From an uncultured Gammaproteobacteria bacterium (GTDB lineage: Bacteria > Pseudomonadota > Gammaproteobacteria > Pseudomonadales > Litorivicinaceae): a stretch of 42,556 bases of DNA. This document shows, piece after piece, positions 6,816 through 14,680 of this stretch. Location of the stretch: contig CAJXNQ010000013.1 in NCBI GenBank assembly GCA_913057215.1, positions 1-42,556 on the forward strand, in the 5' to 3' direction. Within the stretch, counting starts at the first letter, position 1. Every line of letters begins with the position of its first letter. The position numbers were made by a program, and so were the translations under genes. The notes below the pieces were generated by a model. The model saw only the letters and a list, made by a program, of their open reading frames with translations. It did not search any database and was not told the DNA's origin.

Positions 6816-9188
6816 TTAGCTCGTCTGCATGTCAGATTGTTTGAGTTGGCGACTCCGTTGCCCTTGGATTGTCCACAGGCCAAAAAGGACGATTAATCCA
6901 GGAATGTAGTACCAGTATTTTGAAAGACGTTCGTCAGCAGCCTCGATGGCCAAGATGGCCATCCCGTTTTGCAGTCCAAGTTTGGCACCGGGACCATTAA
7001 ATTCCCGCAGTTGGACCTGTAATGCGCCGTCGTAGAGAAATGAAGGGGAGACGGCAATACCGAGTGATTTTGATGAAATATTTTGCTCCTCACTTGCATC
7101 GATCTGCAGCGTCAATTCTTCGTTCAGGAGATTGATTGCACGAATCACGACTGAGGATTCATTGATGCCTGTCTCCAGACGTTCGATTGGAATGGTTCGC
7201 GCTGTGGGCGGTTCGATATAGTTTTGTAGAAGCCCTGGCCGAAATAGATTCAGGCATACAAGCAGCAATAAGATAATTTCTGGCCACGTCAGGCGCGTGC
7301 GCATCCAGCCTTGTGACGCAGCTGTAAAGGCTAAAATTGCGAGCAAACTCATGGTAAAGATCAAGAGTCCCTCGGCGATGGTTTCAACGTTGATCAAAAG
7401 AAGTTCGACATTAAACAAAAAGACGAAGGGCAAAATGGCGGTGCGGGAGGAATACCAAAACGCCTGAAAGCCTGTCTTGATCGGATCCGCTCGACTGATT
7501 GAGGCAGCAGCGTAGGAGGCCAAACCAACCGGGGGCGTTACATCTGCCATCAGACCGAAGTAAAAACAAAAGAGATGAATCGCGACCAACGGAAAATCGA
7601 AGCCTGATTGGCGCCCGAGGGTTGAAACAATTCCAACCATTAACGTTGAGACGATGAGATAGTTGGCAGTGGTTGGCAGCCCCATCCCGAGGATAATTGA
7701 AAGAACGGCCGTGGCGATGAGAATCGGGATGATTGAGTCGCCAGCGATCGCCGTGAGCACTTCTTGTAACGCATTCGAAAGTCCAGACGCACCGATCGAT
7801 CCCATCACCAGACCTGCGGCTGCGACCGCAATTGAGACTGCGATCATGTTTCGGGCGCCTGCCTTAAATCCTTCAGCAACGACGCGCCCGGCAAGCTTCA
7901 GTGCATTCCTGAAACGGTTGGGCTGACCTCGTGTTCCTAGAAAGGCCTCAACTGCAAAGACGGCAACCAGCGTGATGACGCAAATCAATGCAGATCGATC
8001 TGGGCTGAAGCGAAACACCGTCAGCATGATGATCAGCACGGCAATTGGAATCAGATATTGCCATCCGCGCGCTAACACTGAGAGCACCGCGTCTTGGACT
8101 GGAATCGTTTTCAGACCGAGCTTACAGGCCTCGAGATGCACGATATAGAACAATGCGATATAGGAAATAACGGCGGGAATGAATGCATGTTTGATGATTT
8201 CGAAATAAGTCATTCCAAGCACTTCGGCCATCACAAAGGCGGCCGCTCCCATGATTGGGGGCATGATTTGGCCATTGACTGATGAAGCGACTTCAATCGC
8301 TCCCGCCTTTTGTGCCGGATATCCGTTTTGTTTCATGATTGGAATGGTGAATGTTCCCGTGGTCACCGTGTTCGCGATCGATGATCCAGAGATCATTCCA
8401 GTGAATCCTGATGCAAGAACTGCCGATTTAGCCGGTCCACCTCGCAGGTGCCCGACAGAGGCAAAGGCCATGTCAATAAACCATTTGCCAGCGCCACCCT
8501 TGTCAAGCAGTGCACCAAACAGCACGAACAGAAAAATCGTATTGGTCGAGACTCCGAGTGGAATGCCAAAAATACCCTCTTGGCCGAACCACTGCGTGGT
8601 GACATACCGCGTCGTACTCACGGCTGACAGTCCAAAGGGTTCCGGGAGATACTGATTAAACAGGGTGTATACGATGAAGAAACTGCCAATCAGCGTCAGC
8701 GCGAGGCCAACAATACGTCGCGCAGCCTCTAAAATGATGAGGATTGCACACCAGCCGAGCAGAAATTCAAATTCGATTGGCCCGAGACCTGGAACCATGA
8801 GAGGTCTAGTTTGTCCAGTCGTGCCGATGATTTCAGAAAAAAAGACGGCTTGCCAAATACACGCGAGTCCCACAACGCTTGCGATCAATAAGTCCAGTGG
8901 CGGAATTCGGTCACGCGTGGTCGACTGCCCCCGAGCGGGGTATATTAAGAAGCACAGCACGGCGCCAAAAAACAAATGGATTGCCCGCGCGTAAATATCG
9001 TTGATGATCCCAAAGCCGACGATTTGCTCAAGTCGTGGCCCGAGTCCACTGGATAAATAAACCTGGAACGTCGACCATGCGATCAGGAGTGCATTGACGA
9101 CAAGACTCCAGCGCCCGGACAGTTCAATCTCACCTGTTTCCCGAGCGACCACCGCGCTTGTGTCGTTTGAATCAATTTGCTGTGTCAT
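6816..9188 (-). CDS. TRAP transporter fused permease, TAXI family (small + large subunits)
   Basis: The 790-residue membrane protein fuses the small (about residues 28-200, four helices) and large (about 210-640) TRAP permease subunits, the arrangement usual for TAXI-type systems. Landmarks include LFGALLDKGGAGKWFIDMA, SGSSIANTVTTGTFTIPIM, ILGMGLPTTANYLIVSTL and LMADVTPPVGLASYAAA, the conserved large-subunit loops. The C-terminal 150 residues, with a beta-rich stretch between two last helices, resemble the DUF3394 extension found on such fusions. It would import the ligand of the periplasmic protein at 9238-10221 using a sodium or proton gradient. The ATG has no Shine-Dalgarno sequence; the mRNA instead reads CCTCC just before it, and a 12-bp hairpin lies directly upstream, so expression is probably lower than that of the binding protein. 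Confidence 0.93.
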   Translation of the reverse strand: MTQQIDSNDTSAVVARETGEIELSGRWSLVVNALLIAWSTFQVYLSSGLGPRLEQIVGFGIINDIYARAIHLFFGAVLCFLIYPARGQSTTRDRIPPLDLLIASVVGLACIWQAVFFSEIIGTTGQTRPLMVPGLGPIEFEFLLGWCAILIILEAARRIVGLALTLIGSFFIVYTLFNQYLPEPFGLSAVSTTRYVTTQWFGQEGIFGIPLGVSTNTIFLFVLFGALLDKGGAGKWFIDMAFASVGHLRGGPAKSAVLASGFTGMISGSSIANTVTTGTFTIPIMKQNGYPAQKAGAIEVASSVNGQIMPPIMGAAAFVMAEVLGMTYFEIIKHAFIPAVISYIALFYIVHLEACKLGLKTIPVQDAVLSVLARGWQYLIPIAVLIIMLTVFRFSPDRSALICVITLVAVFAVEAFLGTRGQPNRFRNALKLAGRVVAEGFKAGARNMIAVSIAVAAAGLVMGSIGASGLSNALQEVLTAIAGDSIIPILIATAVLSIILGMGLPTTANYLIVSTLMVGIVSTLGRQSGFDFPLVAIHLFCFYFGLMADVTPPVGLASYAAASISRADPIKTGFQAFWYSSRTAILPFVFLFNVELLLINVETIAEGLLIFTMSLLAILAFTAASQGWMRTRLTWPEIILLLLVCLNLFRPGLLQNYIEPPTARTIPIERLETGINESSVVIRAINLLNEELTLQIDASEEQNISSKSLGIAVSPSFLYDGALQVQLREFNGPGAKLGLQNGMAILAIEAADERLSKYWYYIPGLIVLFGLWTIQGQRSRQLKQSDMQTS

Positions 9189-9200
9189 CAGGAGGAATTC

Positions 9201-9229
9201 AAAAAGGGCCGGTCGAGCCGGCCCTTTTT
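9201..9229 (-). terminator. 12-bp hairpin with flanking A/T runs between TAXI binding-protein and permease genes
   Basis: A perfect inverted repeat pairs 9201-9212 (AAAAAGGGCCGG) with 9218-9229 (CCGGCCCTTTTT) around a 5-nt loop. It is GC-rich at the top and has T5 on the downstream side on both strands, the form of an intrinsic terminator. It begins 9 bp after the binding-protein stop and ends 12 bp before the permease start. It most likely acts as a partial terminator or mRNA 3' stabiliser, so that binding protein exceeds permease, as in many transport operons. A full stop is unlikely because the downstream genes have no other obvious promoter. Confidence 0.8.
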
Positions 9230-9237
9230 AAGTTGCC

Positions 9238-10221
9238 TTACATCCAGCCGCGTTCTTTGTAGTAACGGACCGCGCCTTCGTGCAAGGGAGCAGATAACCC
9301 TTCACTGATCATGGACTCAGGTGTCAGGTTTGAGAATGCAGGATGCAGCGACTTGAAGGCATCGAAATTCTCAAATACAGCACGTGTGACCTCATACACC
9401 ATATCGGCATCGACTTTTGCAGAGGTGACAAAGGTCGCTTTCACGCCAAATGTAGTGACATCCGCCGATGTGGTTGAGTAGGTCCCTGCAGGGATGGTTG
9501 CAAATGCATAATATGGATTGTCGGCGACGAGTTTTTCGACGGCCGCATTATTCAAGTTGATGATGCTTGCACCACACCCGTCAGCTGCTTGAGCGACACC
9601 GGCATTGGGAACGCCAACAGTGTATCCGTAGGCATCGATGTCACCATTACATAATGCAGTGGATTGCTCGGAGGAGGTGAACTCAGATGCAGTTCCGAAA
9701 TAGTCAAGATCGGCATTATTTGCATTCAGCAGTACTTCGAACGTGCCACGCTGGCCTGATCCTGGATTTCCGATGTTGACCCGCTTGCCTTTGAGATCAT
9801 CCCATGAAGTGATCCCAGATCCCTCGCCTGCCAAGATTTGGAACGGTTCTGGGTGAACTGAAAACACAGCTCGCAGATCACCAATTTGACCGTCATCAAA
9901 CTTCGAGGTGCCGTTTACCGCATGGAACTGCCAGTCAGACTGGGCAACTCCAAACTGCAATTCGCCCGCCTCGATATTGCGGATATTGTAAATTGAGCCG
10001 GCAGTTGATGGGGCAGAACAGCGATATCCGTGTTGACGGCCGGCACTGCGGCCTTCAGCTGCTTCTCGGTGAACCATTTGACACACTGCGTTGCCAACTT
10101 GGAAATACACACCTGTCGGGCCGCCTGTGCCAATGGTCATGAATTCAGTTGCGAGTGCAGACGTGCTGAGCAGGGTGCCCGCAGCTACGCTCACAAGCGC
10201 TTTAGAGAATGATGCTTTCAT
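9238..10221 (-). CDS. TAXI-family TRAP transporter periplasmic solute-binding protein
   Basis: The protein captures a ligand in the periplasm and hands it to the fused permease. It has a Sec signal peptide (basic MKASFSK, hydrophobic core, likely cleavage after STSALA) followed by MTIGTGGPTGVYFQVG, the hallmark N-terminus of TAXI proteins, and later the conserved STAGSIYNIRNIEAGELQFGV-type region and GKRVNIGNPGSGQRGTFE. An ATG at 10236 gives 332 residues, but GGAG lies between it and the ATG at 10221, 9 nt before the latter, so I chose 10221 (327 residues). It is first in the operon and diverges from the RpiR regulator. TAXI proteins bind substrates such as glutamate or other carboxylates; the ligand here is unknown. 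Confidence 0.93.
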   Translation of the reverse strand: MKASFSKALVSVAAGTLLSTSALATEFMTIGTGGPTGVYFQVGNAVCQMVHREAAEGRSAGRQHGYRCSAPSTAGSIYNIRNIEAGELQFGVAQSDWQFHAVNGTSKFDDGQIGDLRAVFSVHPEPFQILAGEGSGITSWDDLKGKRVNIGNPGSGQRGTFEVLLNANNADLDYFGTASEFTSSEQSTALCNGDIDAYGYTVGVPNAGVAQAADGCGASIINLNNAAVEKLVADNPYYAFATIPAGTYSTTSADVTTFGVKATFVTSAKVDADMVYEVTRAVFENFDAFKSLHPAFSNLTPESMISEGLSAPLHEGAVRYYKERGWM

Positions 10222-10371
10222 TGTGAGGTACTCCATCGATTATTGTTGTGCTGATTTGTCATCAGAGCTTGAACACTATCAACTCCTGTGCTGAACGCAA
10301 TCAATTCGATACATATGTTTCATTTAAAGCGATATCATGGATGAAGTTCGGTTCAGGTGTTTCGTAGCAAG
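10222..10371. promoter_or_regulatory. Divergent promoter/operator region of the TAXI operon and RpiR regulator
   Basis: About 150 bp separate the two divergent starts and must hold both promoters and probably the regulator's binding site. The clearest symmetric element is ACATATGT at 10311-10318. A weaker pair, TTCAT (10319-10323) and ATGAA (10341-10345), flanks the regulator's promoter side. No promoter hexamers stand out, in keeping with a regulated rather than strong constitutive promoter. Confidence 0.4.
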
Positions 10372-11229
10372 ATGACAAGTCAGCCCACCATTTATAAATT
10401 GAGACAACAGATTGAATTGTTGCCGGGTGTCCAACAGCAACTCGGTCGCTTTGTACTCAGGCATGGATCTGAGGTTCCATTTCTCAGTGTCCGCAGCCTT
10501 GCGCAACGTGCAAATGTGGCGCCAGCCACCGTTACCCGACTGAGCCATGCATTGGGATTTCCTGGATATCGTGAACTCCGCACATTTTTCAAAGCTGTGT
10601 TTTATCAAAAGCAAACATCCAACACCCGTACTCAAGATTCTGCTATTGAAAGCGGCCAATCCTTGGCTTTACAAAGCGTCTTCAGTTTGGAGACGCAATT
10701 GCACCTGAAGGCAATCGCAGCGATGATCTTTAATGCGCCATGTCACGTGGCTGGCTTCCGCAGCGCCTACAGTTTGTCGCATTATTTGAGTTATCTTCTG
10801 CACATGGTGCGGCACGATGTGTACTTGGTACCCAGCACGGAATCGGCCGCTCTCGATCATGTCACGCTTGCCAAACCAGAACATGTGCTTGTGATCTTCT
10901 CGACATTTCCGTATGCGGCCGAATCGGTGGCATTGGCCGAGGCTGCTCTAAAAGCCGGCCTGGTTATTATCGCCGTTACGGATAGCCAAGATTCGCCATT
11001 GGTTTCGCTTGCGCATGACGCCATCGTCGTCGATCAGGTGGCAATGCAGTATATTTCGACGCGCGTGTCTTTTTTTGCATTGATTGAGTTTTTGATTGAG
11101 TCAGGTTGTGCGCTCTCTGATCGCAAATCACGTCGAGAATTGAAGCAGTTTCGAGCACGCATTGATAAACATGCCGGATACTGGACGCCGGATGGGGCCA
11201 GCGGCAAGCAGGAGAAGCCGAGATCGTGA
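10372..11229 (+). CDS. RpiR/MurR-family transcriptional regulator
   Basis: The N-terminal 75 residues form the RpiR helix-turn-helix: SVRSLAQRANVAPATVTRLSHALGFPGYRELR is the family's recognition unit with its usual 'G(F/Y)xG(F/Y)xELR' ending. Residues of about 120-250 form a SIS sugar-isomerase-like domain that binds a small effector (VAGFRSAYSLSHYLSYLL, VLVIFSTFPYAAESVALAEAALKAGLVIIAVTD). The ATG at 10372 gives 285 residues; a GTG at 10357 would add five, and neither has a strong ribosome binding site. Divergence from the TAXI operon makes it that operon's likely regulator. Its effector could be the imported compound or a breakdown product. The 3' end overlaps the SMR gene start by 4 bp. Confidence 0.9.
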   Translation: MTSQPTIYKLRQQIELLPGVQQQLGRFVLRHGSEVPFLSVRSLAQRANVAPATVTRLSHALGFPGYRELRTFFKAVFYQKQTSNTRTQDSAIESGQSLALQSVFSLETQLHLKAIAAMIFNAPCHVAGFRSAYSLSHYLSYLLHMVRHDVYLVPSTESAALDHVTLAKPEHVLVIFSTFPYAAESVALAEAALKAGLVIIAVTDSQDSPLVSLAHDAIVVDQVAMQYISTRVSFFALIEFLIESGCALSDRKSRRELKQFRARIDKHAGYWTPDGASGKQEKPRS

Positions 11230-11558
11230 TCAGTTATTACTATTTGGCCGGAGCCATCATCCTCGAGGTATGTGGCACTCTATTATTACCAGTGACGCAG
11301 AACTTCACACGCCCGCTACAAACGCTGGGAATGGCCTTTTGTTATCTCGGAGCATTTTATTGTCTCACCTTTGCCGTGAAAGTGATTCCGATTGCCATCG
11401 TCTACGCAATTTGGAGTGGTGTCGGCGTGTTTCTTATTGCGATTTTCAGTGCGTTTGTGTACAGGCAGATGCTGGAATGGCCGGCAATACTGGGGCTTTG
11501 TTTCATCATAGCCGGTGTCGGTCTCGTGAATTACTTCAGCCCAACGCACGGCCATTAG
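11226..11558 (+). CDS. Small multidrug resistance (SMR/EmrE-like) transporter
   Basis: The 110-residue protein has four hydrophobic helices and the essential membrane glutamate E14 in AIILEVCGTLLLPVTQ, the SMR signature. AIVYAIWSGVGVFLI in helix 3 matches the family's GxG packing motif. It would exchange protons for a cationic or guanidinium-like compound as a dimer in the inner membrane. The GTG start overlaps the RpiR stop (GTGA), with GGAG upstream, so the two are co-translated. This pairing with a catabolic regulator suggests a function tied to the nearby pathway rather than general drug resistance, but that is inference. The 3' end overlaps the convergent aminotransferase gene by 4 bp. 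Confidence 0.9.
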   Translation: MISYYYLAGAIILEVCGTLLLPVTQNFTRPLQTLGMAFCYLGAFYCLTFAVKVIPIAIVYAIWSGVGVFLIAIFSAFVYRQMLEWPAILGLCFIIAGVGLVNYFSPTHGH

Positions 11559-12682
11559 CCGAGCGCATCAAACCCCTGTTTCAGGTGTTCCACCGTGCGC
11601 TCTGGATGCATCAGTTTGTCCAGGCCAAAGAGTCCGATGCGGAATGTCTTAAACGCCGCAGACTCTCCGCACTCAAGCGGAACGCCGGCAGCAATCTGGA
11701 TGCCTTGGGCTGCAAAAGCGCTGCCATTTTTCACATCATCGCGCGTGGTGTGTGAGACGACCACCGTGGGCGCTTGGAAGGGCGCGGCAGCCAGGCTCTT
11801 ATATCCGTAAGACTCAATCAGTTGTCGGATCGACTGTCCAAGGTTGATTTGTCGTTCTTTGAGCTCTGAAAAACCAACTGCTGCCATTTCTTGGTAGGTT
11901 TGGAAGTATTGCAACAATCCATCTGTTGGCAGTGTCCCATGGTAGGCATGCCCGCCATCAAGATATGCCTGCATGATCTGCTGCCATTTTTTGAGATCCA
12001 AGGCGAAACTATCGGATTGTGTATCCAAAAGCCGTGCACGCGCGCGATCAGACATCATGACCACACCGGCGCAGGGTGTTGAGGTCCACCCCTTTTGTGG
12101 TGCCGTGATGAGGACATCGACACCGAGCGCGTTCATATCCACCCACAGTGCGCCTGCAGCCACACAGTCAAGCACAAACAATGCACCAGCGGCATGCGCA
12201 GCGTCAGCCACCCGTTTTAGGTAGCTGTCCGGTAACAGCATGCCTGCAGAGGTTTCAACATGGGGTGCAATCACCAATTTCGGTTGCACATGTGCGATCT
12301 GGGCGCAGACGGTTTCGACGTCCACCGGCTGAAACTGCTGATCGGGTTCTGCATGATCTGGAACTGCTGTGGCAATTTCTGCATGCGCCGGTGCCACACC
12401 TTGAGCAAAGATCTGTGACCAGCGGTAGCTAAACCATCCATTTCGGATCACAAGCACTGTTTCATCACGCGCGAATTGTCGGGCGACTGCTTCCATGGCA
12501 AAGGTCCCACCGCCTGGGACAAGCACGCAGTGAGGCGCCTGATAGACATCGGTCAGCCCCTCATGCAGTCCACGCATCACAGCCTGAAAAGATTGTGACA
12601 TATGGTTTAACGAACGATCGGTGAATACCACCGAGTATTCAAGCAGACCGTCTGGATCTACAGCGGGATAGACAGCTGACAT
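11555..12682 (-). CDS. Class V PLP-dependent aminotransferase (alanine-glyoxylate type)
   Basis: The 375-residue protein is a fold-type I, class V enzyme. It has the cofactor-binding VPGGGTFAMEAVARQF, the ring-contacting D172 in LFVLDCVAAG and the Schiff-base lysine K197 in TAPQKGWTSTPCAGVV. The closest named relatives are alanine/serine-glyoxylate and 2-aminoethylphosphonate-type aminotransferases, but the specificity is uncertain; the opening VYPAVDPDGLLEYSVVFTDRSLNHMS marks a conserved subgroup common in gammaproteobacteria that lacks a settled function to my knowledge. AAGGAT precedes the ATG with 8-nt spacing. It is a single-gene unit, convergent with the SMR gene and divergent from tadA, and may have nothing to do with the TAXI operon. 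Confidence 0.88.
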   Translation of the reverse strand: MSAVYPAVDPDGLLEYSVVFTDRSLNHMSQSFQAVMRGLHEGLTDVYQAPHCVLVPGGGTFAMEAVARQFARDETVLVIRNGWFSYRWSQIFAQGVAPAHAEIATAVPDHAEPDQQFQPVDVETVCAQIAHVQPKLVIAPHVETSAGMLLPDSYLKRVADAAHAAGALFVLDCVAAGALWVDMNALGVDVLITAPQKGWTSTPCAGVVMMSDRARARLLDTQSDSFALDLKKWQQIMQAYLDGGHAYHGTLPTDGLLQYFQTYQEMAAVGFSELKERQINLGQSIRQLIESYGYKSLAAAPFQAPTVVVSHTTRDDVKNGSAFAAQGIQIAAGVPLECGESAAFKTFRIGLFGLDKLMHPERTVEHLKQGFDALG

Positions 12683-12734
12683 GGTTTATTATCCTTTTTG
12701 GCCGTTTGTGGCCATGCATCATTGCGTCATTTCC

Positions 12735-12759
12735 CGCATACTTTCGCATCTACTCGCAT
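12735..12759 (+). repeat. Three CGCAT repeats at exact 10-bp spacing upstream of tadA
   Basis: CGCAT occurs at 12735-12739, 12745-12749 and 12755-12759, each preceded by a pyrimidine-rich stretch, so the sites face the same side of the helix. They lie in the 92-bp divergent gap between the class V aminotransferase gene and tadA. Such phasing can mark cooperative protein binding, but three short repeats may also be chance. Confidence 0.4.
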
Positions 12760-12774
12760 GGAAGACAACGCGTA

Positions 12775-13266
12775 ATGAGGGACTTTGATCCTGCCGATCT
12801 TGGTTGGATGCAACAGGCGCTTTTACTTGCCAAAGAGGCGGCTACGCAGGGTGAGGTCCCGGTTGGAGCCGTGTTGGTTCGGGATCAAGAGCTTCTCGGG
12901 GCTGGTTCCAACGGACCCATTGGTCAATGCGATCCAACAGCGCATGCAGAGATCAACGCGTTGCGTGCAGCGGCAAAGGCAATGGGGAACTATCGACTGC
13001 CCGGTGCCACACTGTATGTGACCCTTGAGCCTTGCACCATGTGTTTTGGTGCCTTAGTCCATGCGCGTATTGCGCGTCTTGTGTTTGCTGCTTTTGAGCC
13101 AAGAGCAGGCGTGGTTGGGTCACAGTTGAATCTGCAAACTGCCTCTTTTTACAACCATTCGATGGATGTTGAAGGTGGCCTTCTTGAGGCTGAGTCGTCT
13201 GCGTTACTCAGAGACTTTTTCCGGGTTCGCCGCGAGGTTGGTGTCGATTTCCGAACGCCAGAGTAA
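12775..13266 (+). CDS. tadA: tRNA-specific adenosine deaminase TadA
   Basis: TadA converts the wobble adenosine (A34) of tRNA-Arg(ACG) to inosine and is normally essential. The zinc site and catalytic glutamate are complete: H57 and E59 in TAHAEINAL, C87 and C90 in EPCTMCFGAL. The frame is open upstream to an ATG at 12706, but the extra 23 residues look non-coding, and MRDFDPADLGWMQQALLLAKEA is a normal TadA start, so I chose 12775 (163 residues, the usual size). Its last 63 bp overlap the convergent mltF gene, an unusually long antisense overlap, so the final 20 codons of each gene constrain each other. The proximity of tadA, mltF and purL is common in gammaproteobacteria. Confidence 0.95.
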   Translation: MRDFDPADLGWMQQALLLAKEAATQGEVPVGAVLVRDQELLGAGSNGPIGQCDPTAHAEINALRAAAKAMGNYRLPGATLYVTLEPCTMCFGALVHARIARLVFAAFEPRAGVVGSQLNLQTASFYNHSMDVEGGLLEAESSALLRDFFRVRREVGVDFRTPE

Positions 13267-14625
13267 AAATTCGTAGTACTGCTGGATGTTTGCGACATAC
13301 TTCGCAGCCTGTTTGCCACGACCAAACCCGAACTTGAGCGTTCGGTAGTAGGTTGGATCTTGAAGCAGCGGTAAGCGTGCAGCCACGTCTTGCCAGCGAT
13401 CTGGATTACCACCTTGTCGCTCAGTTAAAACACGCGCGTCTTCGAGATGGCCCATCCCCATGTTGTAGGCTGCTAAGGTAAACCACGTGCGATCTGGATC
13501 TTTGATTCTGTTTGGCAAGCGCTCTTTGAGTTGCGCCAGATACCGGGCTCCGCCCTCGATGCTTTGTTTCGGATCCAGCCGAGACTCATAGCCAAGCTCT
13601 CGCATGGTATTCAGCGTCAACATCATGATGCCTCGAACTCCGGTTGGTGAACGTGCATTTGGATCCAGGTGCGATTCTTGATAGGCCACAGCGACGAGTA
13701 GGCGCCAATCCCATCCTGTCAGGAGCGCAGCTTCGCGAAATAATGATTCAAAGGCGGGCAGGCGGGCTTCGAGTTGCTGCGTGAATGTTTTCACATCGGC
13801 AATCGATGCCGGTTGCTGATCGATATGAGCTTCGATCAAGCCTGCGATGGTGTCTTCATTGTCAGTCAGAAACGTATTGGCGGCCTCTAACAATCGGCTG
13901 TCGACCGTTTCTGGGAAAGCCCAGGCAAAGGCCAAACGTTCGCCAAGTGTCTGGTCCACCTCAAGATCTGGGAATAATGTCCGGACACGCCGAAAATCAG
14001 GACCTAAGATGACCGTGTACTGGATCGAACCCTGGTTGATGCGATCGAGGATTTCGTGGGGAGCCAGTGCATTGGATGTCACCCATTGGATTTCCGGCCG
14101 ATCGACGGACAGGGCGGTCAAGGCTTGTGCTTCGATGGACTCGTCACCGACCACCAATTCAAAGGCTAGATCATCTGTGAATTCCAACGGTGGAGTATCT
14201 CGATGCCGAATCAGCTGCAACTGATAATCGAGCATTGGTTCGCTGAATTGCACTTTGGAGGTGGGCTCAATCGGGATGCCGACAGCCAAATCCGCAGCTC
14301 CAGACTTCAGTGCACGGATCATGGATTCACTGGATGGGTGTTCGATGAATTCAATCTTGAGATTCAGGCTGTCTGCAAAGTGTTGCACGAGGGCGCGATC
14401 AAACTCACGAAAATCCACTGTGGTGGAATGGAAGGTTTCGGGTGCATCCGGGACGAGCACGCGAAGCACGCCAGTTTCTTTGATCTGCTCGAACCGCTTT
14501 GGCCAGGTTGAGGGGTAAAACTCAGTGGTGTTCATCTGAATGATCAACACAAGAATCAATAGACTGACCCACCAAAATCTGGCCGTTATTGCACGAAAAA
14601 TGTGGCGAATCCGTGGGGGAATCAT
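13204..14625 (-). CDS. mltF: Membrane-bound lytic murein transglycosylase F (MltF)
   Basis: MltF cleaves peptidoglycan glycan strands to 1,6-anhydro-muropeptides and acts in the periplasm on the envelope. The 473-residue protein has an N-terminal hydrophobic segment (about residues 17-30), a periplasmic solute-binding-like domain (about 50-270) and a C-terminal SLT lysozyme-like domain from about 290. The catalytic glutamate is E317 in VAYQESHLDPNARSPTGVRG, with the usual MMLT and AAYNMGMGHL motifs following. AAGGAG precedes the ATG at a long distance (14 nt), so initiation may be modest. The gene diverges from purL, a conserved arrangement, and its C-terminal coding end overlaps tadA. Confidence 0.94.
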   Translation of the reverse strand: MIPPRIRHIFRAITARFWWVSLLILVLIIQMNTTEFYPSTWPKRFEQIKETGVLRVLVPDAPETFHSTTVDFREFDRALVQHFADSLNLKIEFIEHPSSESMIRALKSGAADLAVGIPIEPTSKVQFSEPMLDYQLQLIRHRDTPPLEFTDDLAFELVVGDESIEAQALTALSVDRPEIQWVTSNALAPHEILDRINQGSIQYTVILGPDFRRVRTLFPDLEVDQTLGERLAFAWAFPETVDSRLLEAANTFLTDNEDTIAGLIEAHIDQQPASIADVKTFTQQLEARLPAFESLFREAALLTGWDWRLLVAVAYQESHLDPNARSPTGVRGIMMLTLNTMRELGYESRLDPKQSIEGGARYLAQLKERLPNRIKDPDRTWFTLAAYNMGMGHLEDARVLTERQGGNPDRWQDVAARLPLLQDPTYYRTLKFGFGRGKQAAKYVANIQQYYEFLLWRSEIDTNLAANPEKVSE

Positions 14626-14680
14626 GATGCTCTGGTAAACTCCTTGCTTTGATTCTCGTTCGATCCAAGGACCGACCTCA

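Noticed and set aside
8251-8655. Open frame of 134 codons antisense to the TRAP permease
   Set aside because: The opposite strand encodes conserved TRAP loops; the antisense product has no plausible domain.
11162-11755. Open frame of 197 codons overlapping the RpiR, SMR and aminotransferase genes
   Set aside because: It conflicts with three well-supported genes and has an Arg/Cys/His-rich shadow composition.
14626-14680. PurR operator before purL
   Set aside because: No sequence close to the 16-bp E. coli PurR palindrome is present in the short divergent gap.
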